From NCBI GenBank assembly GCA_964228555.1, contig CAXQZU010000010.1, positions 1 to 12,633 of the forward strand: DNA of 12,633 bases, written 5' to 3'. Position 1 is the first letter of the stretch; every line of letters starts with the position of its first letter. The notes under the pieces are model-generated. The model was not told the DNA's origin and did not search any database. It saw only the letters and a list, made by a program, of their open reading frames with translations. The DNA comes from CAXQZU01 sp964228555 (GTDB lineage: Bacteria > Planctomycetota > PLA2 > JAEUHO01). This document shows positions 1 through 7,032 of this stretch, piece by piece. A program made the translations under genes and the position numbers.

Positions 1-3000
1 CGGCCTCGTGCTCATGGAGATGCTGCAGGGCCGCCATCCCTACGCCGACGAGAGCGGCATCATGGTGGCTGCGCGCATGCTGCGCGAACCCCTCCCGCCC
101 CTGCCGGCCGAGGTGGCCGCAAGGACCTCTGCGCCGGTCCGGGACGCGCTCAAGCGGGCGCTGGAGCGGGAGCGCGACGCCCGCTGGCCCTCGGCCAAGG
201 ACTTCGCAGCCGCCCTCGCCGGGCCGGCCGCGGCCGAGGCGCGCGCTGCCCGCTCCGACCCGGGCGCCCCTGCGCCGCAGGGCCTGCCCCGGCCCATCGG
301 CAGTGGCGCCAGCCGCTACGTGCAGGCCGGCGCGCTGGACGCAGCGCCCGGCGGTACCCCGGGCAGCCATCCCGCATCGGGCAGCGTGCGCACGTCGAGG
401 GCGTTCCTGTCGTCCCTGGCGAAAGGCGTGGCTGGCGAGGTCCGGCTGCCTGACGTCTTGCAGACGCTGGCCCACATCCACAAGGCCGGCACGCTGGTCC
501 TGGAGACCGAGTCGGGCACGCGCACGGTGGTGCTGGCCGACGGCAAGGCCAGCTTCACGGCCACCGACCCGCATGCGGCCGAGGCGCTGGCCCGCTGCCT
601 GCGCCGGGCCGCGCTGGTTCCCGAGCAACGGCTCGAGGGCGCCGTGAACGCCGCGCGCGAGTCGGGCGTGTTCCTGGGCGACGTGCTGGCCCAGCAGGAC
701 CTGCTGGGGGCCGGGCAGGTGCAGTCGGCGTGGACCGAGGCCAGCACCGAGACGCTCTCGGACATGCAGTTGCTCAAGAGCGAGGGCTACCGCTTCGTCG
801 AGGGCGAGGTGCTGGGCCCCGACGGCAAGGCCAGTCGCGTGGTGGAGCCCGGCCTGCCCGTGGAGCAACTGCTCCCCGAGCTGGCGCGCAAGCTGGACGC
901 GTGGGCCGGCTACCGCGGCGTGCTGCCCTCCATGGGCGAGGTCTTCGAGCCCACAGGCCGCAACCTCGACCTCGCGACCATCGAGGGTCTGGACGTGGCG
1001 CAGGCCGAGCGCGTGCGCGCTGCCATCGACGGCTGCCGGGACCTCGCGCGCGTGGCCGAGCATGCCGCCGTGGCGCGATTCACGGCCGTGCAGGTGGCCG
1101 TCGCCCTGCTGGAGGGCGGTGCCATCCGGGCCGTGCCTACCGACGACCTCGTGACCCGCGCCGAGCAGCGGCTGGACCGCGGCGAGGCCGCCGTGGCCCT
1201 GCCCCTGCTGCGCCGTGCGCTCCAGCGCGAGGATGCGCCTGCCCGCACGCGCGTCCGCCTCGCCGACGCCTTCGAGGGCGCGGGCGATGCGACGGCCGCC
1301 GCCGACCTGCTCGTCGCGTGGGCTGCCGACGCTGCCGAGCACGAGCCCGCCGAGGCCTTCAGCGCACTCTTGAGGGCGTCGCGCCTGCGCGACGGCGATC
1401 CCGCCAGCCTCGGGCAGGCCTGCGACCACTGGCTGCGCTACCGGCCGCGCCTGCGCAGCCGCACCGGGGAGGCGCGCGAGGCGCTGCGCGCCCTCGTGTC
1501 GGCTGCCACCGCCAGGGCCACGCCGCTGGTGGCGGCGCCCCGCCTGCTGGCCTTCCTCGATGCGGGCGAGGTGCCCAGCGAGGAACTGGTCGCGCTCGCC
1601 GAGCTCTACGCAGCCGGCGCCGACGGCGTGCGCGCGGCCGAGGCACTGGCCCGGCGTGCCGAGCAGCTGGCGCAGGCCTCGCACGAGCAGGAGGCGCGCG
1701 AGATGTTCGTGCGCGCGCTGCAGCTGGACGCCACGCGCAAGGACGTGCGCGTGCGCCTCGACCAGCTGGCGGGCATCGCCGCGGCGGCGCGCCGTCGCCG
1801 CCGCCTCGTGGCCGCCGCCGTGCTGCTGGTCGTGTCCGCGGGCGCTGCCGGGTGGTGGTGGTGGGACGCGCGGCGCCAGTGGCGCGATGGCGTGCGGGAG
1901 TCGCTGGAGCAGGCACGCGCCGCCGTCGTGGACGCCGAGTCGCAGGCCGCGCGCAAGGTGGCGGAGTTCCGGGCGCTGCTGGCCGAGGCCAGTGGCGCCG
2001 CCGGGCTGCCCGCCGGCCTGCGCGAGCGGGCCACCCGCCTCGTGGAGGAACTGGGCGTGCTGGCCCAGCAGCCGGGCCGGCTGCTGGACGAGCACGAGCA
2101 GCGGCTCGTGGCGCCCGGCAACGCACGGCGCGACGACGACGACGCTGCCGTGAGCGCACTGAAGGCACGGCAGTCGTCCATCCGCACGCTGCTGGACGGC
2201 ATCCTCGTGCAGGCGCGCAAGGACGCGGCGGCCCGCATGCAGGAAGGCCAGGACGCCTTCCGCACCGGGTCGTTCCGCAAGGCCATCGCAGCGCTGCGCG
2301 CGGCGCGCAACCTCGCGCTCGAGGACGAGGCCGTGCGCGAGCAGGCCGTGCGCATGCTGGCCAACGTGGAGCAGGACGTGGCCCGCATCGACGCGCTCAA
2401 GGCCGGCCTCGAGGCCGACCGCGCCCGCGGGGACCTCGCCGCGGCGGCCCAGAAGGCCGTCGCGGCCCTGACGGGGATGCTCGACAGCGACCTCGCGCGC
2501 GAGGTGCGCATCCCGCTGGAGATCACCAGCACGCCCTCCGGCGCGCAGGTGCTGCTGGGGAGCAAGGACACCACGCAGGTGACACCCTGCGTGATCGGCT
2601 ACAGCCCCTTCGAGGATGCGCTGCTGACGCTGCGCATGCCGGGCCGCACGGCCGCCAGCGTGCGGATGCCGGCCGCCAACGAGTTCCGCGACGGCAAGGT
2701 GGACGCCGGCACCTTCCAGCACCGCATCCACCGGGTCCTGCCCGAGGGGCCGCGCTGGACGCTCTCGCGCCCGCTGGGGCAGGGCATCAAGGCCGCGTGG
2801 ACGGGCGCCAGCGACCTCCCGCTGGTGCTGCTGGAGGACGGGCGCACCTCCGGCCCGGTGGACCCGGTGACGGGCACGCTGGGCGCCACCGTGCGCCAGG
2901 AGCAGGCCGAGCCGGTGCGCCACGCGGGCGCCTGGCCCGGCGGCGCTGACTGGCGCATTGCCGGCAACCGGCGCCTGCGCGTCAAGCCGGGCGGCGGGGC

Positions 3001-3700
3001 GGCCTGGGAAGTGGAGCTGGGCGGCCGCCTCCTGCGCACGCCGGCGCTGCACGATGGCATCGTCTGCAGCGTGGACGAGCAAGGCACGCTCTACGGCCAC
3101 GAGCTGGGCAGCGGTCGCGAGGCCTGGCGGGTGCCGCTGGCCAACGCGCCCGCGCAGGCGCCCCAGCCGACGGCGCGCGGCTTCGTGATCTCCACCATCG
3201 CCGGTGGCGTCACGCTGCACGCCGCGCGCAACGGCACGGCCACGCAGCTGGCTCCGGCCGGCCGGGGCCTGACGCTGGCAGCGGCCCACGGCGACGGCAT
3301 CCTGCTGCTGGGCACGGGCGAGGGCGGCATCCGGCGCCTCGATGCGGCCGGGCAGGCCTCCACGCTGGGCACGGCCAGCCCCGTGATGGACCGCGAGCCG
3401 GCGCCTTGCCCCGAGGGCGTGGCGTGGGTGGCCAGCGACGGCACGTGGTGGCTGGCCACGGGCTCTGCGGTGCCCTTGCGCCTGGAGGCGCTGGGCCCCT
3501 CGGCCACGCACGTGCTGGCCGATGCCCGCGGGGTGGTGGCGGCCGGCAACGACAAGGTGCTGCGCTGCGTGCTGCCCGCACAGCCCACGACGCTGCGCTG
3601 GTCCACCGCGCTGCCCAGCGCGCCCAGGGGCCCGCTGATGGCCTCGGCCGACGCGATCTACGTGCTGGCCGGGGACGCCTTGATCGCCGTGGACCGCTGA
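1..3700 (+). CDS. Membrane Ser/Thr protein kinase, C-terminal part (kinase C-lobe, DUF4388, TPR, TM, PEGA, beta-propeller); 5' end outside window
   Basis: The reading frame is open from base 2, so the gene begins upstream; residues here count from the codon at 2-4 (1232 visible). Residues 1-75 match the end of a Hanks-type kinase C-lobe (LMEMLQGRHPY, then ALERERDARWPSAKDFAAAL). The N-lobe, catalytic HRD and DFG motifs are not in the window, so activity cannot be judged. An Ala/Pro linker leads to a DUF4388/PATAN-like region (about 134-300), then helical TPR-like repeats (about 380-590). Five Arg (597-601) precede one membrane segment (about 602-621) ending in four Trp. Outside the membrane follow a charged coiled-coil-like stretch (about 630-830), a PEGA domain (about 837-897, STPSGAQVLLG and a TPC turn) and PQQ/WD-like beta-propeller repeats to the end. 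The likely topology is kinase inside and PEGA/propeller outside, as in kinases of Planctomycetota and Myxococcota. Its substrates are unknown. The stop is TGA at 3698-3700. Confidence 0.88.
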   Translation, partial: GLVLMEMLQGRHPYADESGIMVAARMLREPLPPLPAEVAARTSAPVRDALKRALERERDARWPSAKDFAAALAGPAAAEARAARSDPGAPAPQGLPRPIGSGASRYVQAGALDAAPGGTPGSHPASGSVRTSRAFLSSLAKGVAGEVRLPDVLQTLAHIHKAGTLVLETESGTRTVVLADGKASFTATDPHAAEALARCLRRAALVPEQRLEGAVNAARESGVFLGDVLAQQDLLGAGQVQSAWTEASTETLSDMQLLKSEGYRFVEGEVLGPDGKASRVVEPGLPVEQLLPELARKLDAWAGYRGVLPSMGEVFEPTGRNLDLATIEGLDVAQAERVRAAIDGCRDLARVAEHAAVARFTAVQVAVALLEGGAIRAVPTDDLVTRAEQRLDRGEAAVALPLLRRALQREDAPARTRVRLADAFEGAGDATAAADLLVAWAADAAEHEPAEAFSALLRASRLRDGDPASLGQACDHWLRYRPRLRSRTGEAREALRALVSAATARATPLVAAPRLLAFLDAGEVPSEELVALAELYAAGADGVRAAEALARRAEQLAQASHEQEAREMFVRALQLDATRKDVRVRLDQLAGIAAAARRRRRLVAAAVLLVVSAGAAGWWWWDARRQWRDGVRESLEQARAAVVDAESQAARKVAEFRALLAEASGAAGLPAGLRERATRLVEELGVLAQQPGRLLDEHEQRLVAPGNARRDDDDAAVSALKARQSSIRTLLDGILVQARKDAAARMQEGQDAFRTGSFRKAIAALRAARNLALEDEAVREQAVRMLANVEQDVARIDALKAGLEADRARGDLAAAAQKAVAALTGMLDSDLAREVRIPLEITSTPSGAQVLLGSKDTTQVTPCVIGYSPFEDALLTLRMPGRTAASVRMPAANEFRDGKVDAGTFQHRIHRVLPEGPRWTLSRPLGQGIKAAWTGASDLPLVLLEDGRTSGPVDPVTGTLGATVRQEQAEPVRHAGAWPGGADWRIAGNRRLRVKPGGGAAWEVELGGRLLRTPALHDGIVCSVDEQGTLYGHELGSGREAWRVPLANAPAQAPQPTARGFVISTIAGGVTLHAARNGTATQLAPAGRGLTLAAAHGDGILLLGTGEGGIRRLDAAGQASTLGTASPVMDREPAPCPEGVAWVASDGTWWLATGSAVPLRLEALGPSATHVLADARGVVAAGNDKVLRCVLPAQPTTLRWSTALPSAPRGPLMASADAIYVLAGDALIAVDR

Positions 3701-3713
3701 GCGGCGCGCGACG

Positions 3714-3737
3714 GCCCCGCCCTCGGGCGTGCGGGGC
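3714..3737 (+). terminator. Possible terminator hairpin after the kinase gene
   Basis: A perfect 7-base inverted repeat (GCCCCGC at 3714-3720, GCGGGGC at 3731-3737) encloses a 10-base loop that can itself pair GCCC with GGGC. It lies 13 bases after the kinase stop and before icd. Only two T follow, so it is not a classic intrinsic terminator. It may slow or end transcription, or simply reflect the high GC content. Confidence 0.3.
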
Positions 3738-3760
3738 TTGGCGCCGGGCCCCGTGGGTGG

Positions 3761-3766
3761 TGGAAT
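3761..3766 (+). promoter_or_regulatory. Candidate -10 box for a leaderless icd transcript
   Basis: TGGAAT resembles a bacterial -10 element and its last base lies 8 bases before the icd ATG, so transcription would start at or next to the start codon. No Shine-Dalgarno sequence is well placed; the nearest G-rich run (GGTGGTGG) is about 11 bases from the ATG. No -35 box is recognisable. This is inferred from spacing only. Confidence 0.3.
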
Positions 3767-3774
3767 CCCGCCCC

Positions 3775-5022
3775 ATGAGCACCCCCACGCCGCGCGCGAA
3801 GATCCACGTCAAGAACCCGGTCGTCGAGCTCGATGGCGACGAGATGACGCGCGTGCTCTGGCACGTCATCCGCGAGCGGCTGGTCCTGCCCTACCTCGAC
3901 ATCAAGCTGGCCTACTTCGACCTGAGCATCCAGAACCGCGACAAGACCGACGACAAGGTCACGCTGGAGGCCGCCGACGCCATCGCCCAGCACCACGTGG
4001 GCGTGAAGTGCGCCACGATCACGCCCGACGAGGCGCGCGTGAAGGAGTTCGGGCTCAAGAAGATGTGGAAGAGCCCCAACGGCACGATCCGCAACCGCCT
4101 GGGCGGCACCGTGTTCCGCGAGCCCATCGTGTGCCGCAACGTGCCGCGCCTGGTGCCGGGCTGGACGCGCCCCATCGTGATCGGCCGCCACGCACACGGC
4201 GACCAGTACATGGCGCAGGACTTCGTGGTGCCGGGCGCCGGCAGGCTCGTGCTCACCTTCACGCCGGCCGGCGGCGGCGCGCCGGTCGAGCGCGTGGTGC
4301 ACGACTTCAAGGGGCCCGGCGTGGCGCTGGGCATGTACAACCTCGACGAGAGCATCGTCGGCTTCGCGCGCTCCTGCATGGCCTTCGCGCTGCAGAAGGG
4401 CTGGCCGCTCTACCTGTCCACCAAGAACACGATCCTCAAGGCCTACGACGGGCGCTTCAAGGACCTGTTCCAGCAGGTGTACGAGTCCGTGTTCAAGGCG
4501 CGCTTCGAGGCAGCCGGCATCGTCTACGAGCACCGCCTGATCGACGACATGGTCGCCACGGCCTTGAAGCTCGACGGCGGCTGCGTGTGGGCCTGCAAGA
4601 ACTACGACGGCGACGTGCAGAGCGACACCGTGGCGCAGGGCTACGGCTCGCTGGGCATGATGACCAGCGTGCTGGTCACGCCCGACGGCAAGACGGTGGA
4701 GAGCGAGGCGGCCCACGGCACCGTGACGCGCCACTACCGCATGCACCAGCAGGGCAAGAAGACGAGCACCAACCCCATCGCCTCGATCTTCGCCTGGACG
4801 CGCGGCCTGGCCCACCGCGGCCGCCTCGACGGCACGCCCGACGTGGTGCGCTTCGCCGAGACGCTGGAGCGCGTGTGCGTCGAGGCCGTCGAGGCCGGCG
4901 AGATGACGAAGGACCTCGCCCTGCTCGTGCACGGCGACAAGACCACCGAGCGCCACTGGCTCGCCACCGAGGACTTCCTGGCCGCCATCGACCGCCGCCT
5001 GGGCGCGGCGCTGGGCGCCTAG
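3775..5022 (+). CDS. icd: NADP-dependent isocitrate dehydrogenase (eukaryote-type, homodimeric)
   Basis: Converts isocitrate to 2-oxoglutarate and CO2 while reducing NADP+, in the cytoplasmic TCA cycle. The 415-residue product has the length of the IDH1/IDH2-like subfamily and aligns to it from end to end. Visible hallmarks are the substrate loop KSPNGTIRN with Ser100 and Arg106, Arg115, IGRHAHGDQY with Arg138 (equivalent to human IDH1 Arg132) and Tyr145, LSTKNTIL with Lys217, RLIDDMVA with Asp257, NYDGDVQSD supplying the metal-binding Asp residues, and EAAHGTVTRHYR in the NADP-binding part. All expected catalytic residues are intact. The ATG at 3775 gives the usual N-terminus (HVKNPVVELDGDEMTR); the frame stays open far upstream, but that extension has no family resemblance. 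The gene stands alone, 74 bases after the kinase gene, and its TAG stop overlaps the stop of the convergent scaffold gene. Confidence 0.96.
   Translation: MSTPTPRAKIHVKNPVVELDGDEMTRVLWHVIRERLVLPYLDIKLAYFDLSIQNRDKTDDKVTLEAADAIAQHHVGVKCATITPDEARVKEFGLKKMWKSPNGTIRNRLGGTVFREPIVCRNVPRLVPGWTRPIVIGRHAHGDQYMAQDFVVPGAGRLVLTFTPAGGGAPVERVVHDFKGPGVALGMYNLDESIVGFARSCMAFALQKGWPLYLSTKNTILKAYDGRFKDLFQQVYESVFKARFEAAGIVYEHRLIDDMVATALKLDGGCVWACKNYDGDVQSDTVAQGYGSLGMMTSVLVTPDGKTVESEAAHGTVTRHYRMHQQGKKTSTNPIASIFAWTRGLAHRGRLDGTPDVVRFAETLERVCVEAVEAGEMTKDLALLVHGDKTTERHWLATEDFLAAIDRRLGAALGA
5019..5022. other. Shared CTAG: overlapping stop codons of icd and the Fe-S scaffold gene
   Basis: The palindrome CTAG gives TAG to icd on the + strand (5020-5022) and TAG to the convergent gene on the - strand (5021-5019). 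There is no spacer between the two genes and therefore no room for a terminator outside coding sequence. Confidence 0.9.
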
Positions 5023-5366
5023 GCGCGCAGCGCGGCCGCGAGGGCTGCCTGCGCCATGCGCAGGGCATGGCGCTTCATGGCCGGCACCTCGCCCAGCAAC
5101 GCCTCGAGCTCGGCGTCGGCCACCGCAGCGGGCTGCGCCCTGCGGCCCGGCAGCAGCGTCACGAGCGCGCTGCCCGCCGCGATGGCGCCGGGGCACCCCC
5201 GCACGCGGTAGCGTGCCTCGGCCACGACGCCTTCCCGCACGCACAGCGCCAGCGCCATCCAGTCGCCACAGGCGGCATCCGTGGACTCGCCGCGGTGCGT
5301 GGCCCCGGCCAGGTCGCCCTGCCCGCGGGGCGCCATGAAGTGGTCCTGGAAGGCAGGGTGGTACAC
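5019..5366 (-). CDS. IscU/NifU-like iron-sulfur scaffold domain protein, third cluster cysteine missing
   Basis: The 115-residue product is about the size of the NifU N-terminal/IscU/SufU scaffold domain, which holds a nascent Fe-S cluster before transfer to apoproteins. Family features are the N-terminal YHPAFQDHFMAPRG (compare Y..KVLDHFENPRN), DAACGDWM with Cys33 and Asp35, and RYRVRGCPGAIAAG with Cys58. The C-terminal motif normally reads VKIHC; here it is MKRHALRMAQ, so His100 is kept but the third cysteine ligand is Ala101. Spacing between the ligand positions otherwise matches E. coli IscU closely (C37, C63, H105, C106). The protein may bind clusters weakly, act as a carrier or accessory, or have lost scaffold function. 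The GTG at 5366 is chosen because homology starts there; no upstream in-frame start looks better. It is transcribed divergently from the FHA gene and ends tail-to-tail with icd. Confidence 0.8.
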   Translation of the reverse strand: MYHPAFQDHFMAPRGQGDLAGATHRGESTDAACGDWMALALCVREGVVAEARYRVRGCPGAIAAGSALVTLLPGRRAQPAAVADAELEALLGEVPAMKRHALRMAQAALAAALRA

Positions 5367-5420
5367 GCGGCCGGGCCCCGGGGGCGGGACGCCGGACCCA
5401 CCGGCGCGCCACGCGCGGCG

Positions 5421-5456
5421 GAGGATAGCCGCCGGCCGTGGGGCTCCGCTATCCTC
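5421..5456. repeat. Perfect 9-base inverted repeat in the divergent spacer (possible paired promoters or operator)
   Basis: GAGGATAGC at 5421-5429 and GCTATCCTC at 5448-5456 are exact reverse complements separated by 18 bases, within the 96-base spacer (5367-5462) between the divergent scaffold and FHA genes. Each arm contains TATCCT reading outward toward one gene: 5450-5455 on the + strand and 5427-5422 on the - strand. The - strand copy would start transcription around 5414, leaving a leader of about 48 bases before the GTG at 5366. The repeat could be two mirrored -10 boxes, a dimeric regulator site, or both. Nothing else recognisable lies in the spacer. Confidence 0.5.
5450..5455 (+). 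promoter_or_regulatory. Candidate -10 box for a leaderless FHA-gene transcript
   Basis: TATCCT ends 7 bases before the ATG at 5463, which puts the expected transcription start at the start codon. No Shine-Dalgarno sequence precedes the ATG, which fits a leaderless mRNA. No clear -35 box is visible in the GC-rich sequence upstream. Confidence 0.4.
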
Positions 5457-5462
5457 GCGGCC

Positions 5463-6032
5463 ATGGCGCACCTCGTCGTCGAGACCGGACCGCTGGCGGG
5501 CAAGGTCTACCCCATCGACCAAGGCCTCACCATCGGGCGCGAGGCCCACAACACGATCGCCATGCCCGAGAACAAGAAGTGCTCGCGCGACCACGCGAAG
5601 GTGTGGCGCGAGTCGCCGGGCAAGTACGCGGTGGCCGACCTCGGCTCCACCAACGGCACGCTCGTCAACGACGGCAAGATCTCCCGGCAGCCGCTGCGCG
5701 ATGGCGACCTGATCGCCATCGGCGAGGTGCACCTGCGCTTCGAGCTGGGCGAGGACGAGAAGCCCAAGCCCAAGGCCCCGCCCGCGCGCGCCTCGCTGGC
5801 CGACGCCGTGGCCGGCAAGGGCGCCGCCACGGGGGGCGCTGCCCCGGCGGCCGGCGCCGGCGGCCCCGTGCTGGAGGTGAAGTCGCGCGTCCTGCAATAC
5901 AACAAGAAGCAGGGCGGCAAGGGCGTGAACATCGACGTCAGCCAGACCGCGGGGTGGCTGCGGGCCGTCTACGTGGGCGTGGCGCTGGCCGTCGCTGCCG
6001 CGCTCTTCTTCGCCATGCGCGCCATCTTCTAG
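5463..6032 (+). CDS. Tail-anchored FHA-domain protein
   Basis: The 189-residue protein has an N-terminal forkhead-associated domain (about residues 3-95), which binds phosphothreonine peptides. The diagnostic residues are present: Gly25-Arg26 (LTIGRE), Ser41 and His44 (CSRDHAKV), and Asn64-Gly65 (DLGSTNGTLVND). A flexible Lys/Pro/Ala/Gly linker (about 96-140) is followed by a distinct segment, VLQYNKKQGGKGVNIDVSQ, whose role I do not recognise. A single C-terminal membrane helix (about 168-189, AVYVGVALAVAAALFFAM) makes the protein tail-anchored with the FHA domain in the cytoplasm. It lies between the divergent scaffold gene and bioB, 49 bases before bioB, so it may share a transcript with the biotin operon. 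The membrane Ser/Thr kinase encoded about 1.8 kb upstream is a plausible but unproven source of its phospho-ligand. Confidence 0.9.
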   Translation: MAHLVVETGPLAGKVYPIDQGLTIGREAHNTIAMPENKKCSRDHAKVWRESPGKYAVADLGSTNGTLVNDGKISRQPLRDGDLIAIGEVHLRFELGEDEKPKPKAPPARASLADAVAGKGAATGGAAPAAGAGGPVLEVKSRVLQYNKKQGGKGVNIDVSQTAGWLRAVYVGVALAVAAALFFAMRAIF

Positions 6033-6071
6033 GCTACCGGGCCCGCTGCCCCGTCCCCCACCGCACGACCC

Positions 6072-6077
6072 GGGAGG
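6072..6077 (+). promoter_or_regulatory. Ribosome binding site of bioB
   Basis: GGGAGG lies 4 bases before the GTG at 6082 and supports that start. The rest of the 49-base gap between the FHA gene and bioB shows no terminator, and no BirA-type operator palindrome was recognised. Confidence 0.65.
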
Positions 6078-6081
6078 CCCC

Positions 6082-7032
6082 GTGACCGCCGACCTGCGCC
6101 ACGACTGGACCCGCGCCGAGATCGAGGCGCTCTACGCGCTGCCGCTGCCCGAGCTGCTGTTCCGGGCGCAGCAGGCCCACCGCGCCCACCACGACCCCTC
6201 GCGCGTGCAGGCCTGCACGCTGCTCTCGATCAAGACGGGTGGCTGCCCGGAGGACTGCGGCTACTGCCCGCAGAGCGCTCACTACGCGACGGGCGTGGAG
6301 CGGCAGGGCTTGCTGCAGGTCGAGGAGGTGATGTCGGCGGCGCGGGCGGCGCGCGAGCAGGGCGCCACCCGATTCTGCATGGGCGCGGCATGGCGCGACG
6401 CGCCGCAGGGCGCGGCCTTCGAGCAGGTCCTGGAGTGCGTGCGGGGCGTGTCGGCGCTGGGCCTGGAGGCCTGCGTCACGCTGGGCATGCTCGACGACGA
6501 GCAGGCACGTCGCCTCGCCGAGGCGGGCCTCACGGCCTACAACCACAACCTGGACACCTCGCGCGAGCACTACCCCGCCGTGGTGCGCACGCGCAGCTAC
6601 GACGAACGGCTCGCCACGCTGGAGCGCGTGCGCAAGGCCGGCGTGTCGGTGTGCTGCGGCGGCATCGTGGGGCTGGGCGAGTCGGTGGCCGACCGCTGCG
6701 GGTTGCTGGCCACGCTGGCAGGCTTCGACCCGCACCCCGAGTCGGTGCCGGTGAACATGCTGGTGCGCGCGCCCGGCACCCCCATGGCGGGCCAGGCGCC
6801 CGTGGACGTCTTCGACCTCGTGCGCACCATCGCGTGCGCGCGCATCACGATGCCGGCCTCGCGCGTGCGCCTCTCGGCCGGGCGCACGGCGCTCACGCCG
6901 GAGGGGCAGGCGCTGTGCTTCCTCGCGGGCGCCAACAGCATCTTCCTGGGCGAGCGGCTGCTCACGACGCCCAACCCCGCGCCGGACGCCGACGCGCAGC
7001 TGCTCGAGCGGCTGGGGCTCACGGTCGGATGA
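6082..7032 (+). CDS. bioB: Biotin synthase
   Basis: A radical SAM enzyme that inserts sulfur into dethiobiotin, the last step of biotin synthesis. The 316-residue product has the radical SAM motif CxxxCxxC at Cys55, Cys59 and Cys62 (GGCPEDCGYCPQS). It also has the ligands of the auxiliary [2Fe-2S] cluster that supplies the sulfur: Cys99 (FCMGAAWR), Cys131 (EACVTLGML), Cys191 (VCCGGIVGLGES) and Arg263 (VRLSAGR). YNHNLDTSREHYP and the C-terminal FLAGANSIFLGERLLTTPN are typical of the family. The GTG start is backed by a good Shine-Dalgarno sequence; it is preferred because the N-terminus (DWTRAEIEALYALPLPELL) is the usual one. The TGA stop overlaps the bioF ATG (ATGA at 7029-7032), indicating translational coupling. 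It is the first gene of the bioBFDA operon. Confidence 0.97.
   Translation: MTADLRHDWTRAEIEALYALPLPELLFRAQQAHRAHHDPSRVQACTLLSIKTGGCPEDCGYCPQSAHYATGVERQGLLQVEEVMSAARAAREQGATRFCMGAAWRDAPQGAAFEQVLECVRGVSALGLEACVTLGMLDDEQARRLAEAGLTAYNHNLDTSREHYPAVVRTRSYDERLATLERVRKAGVSVCCGGIVGLGESVADRCGLLATLAGFDPHPESVPVNMLVRAPGTPMAGQAPVDVFDLVRTIACARITMPASRVRLSAGRTALTPEGQALCFLAGANSIFLGERLLTTPNPAPDADAQLLERLGLTVG

Noticed and set aside
730..2949. 739-codon + strand frame inside the kinase gene
   Set aside because: It is a +1 shadow dominated by Arg, Gly and Ala with no recognisable domain; the kinase frame has clear domains over the same bases.
3406..3774. N-terminal extension of icd to 3406
   Set aside because: It overlaps the kinase propeller coding sequence and has no similarity to isocitrate dehydrogenases, which start at the ATG at 3775.
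1..5022. Control of isocitrate dehydrogenase by the adjacent kinase, as with AceK in E. coli
   Set aside because: This IDH belongs to a different subfamily from E. coli Icd, the kinase is not AceK, and proximity alone does not support a link.
3658..5412. Long open frame on the - strand opposite icd (584 codons)
   Set aside because: It is the mirror of icd codon bias in GC-rich DNA: rich in Ala, Arg, Gly and His with no domain. The real - strand gene here is the short scaffold gene in another frame.
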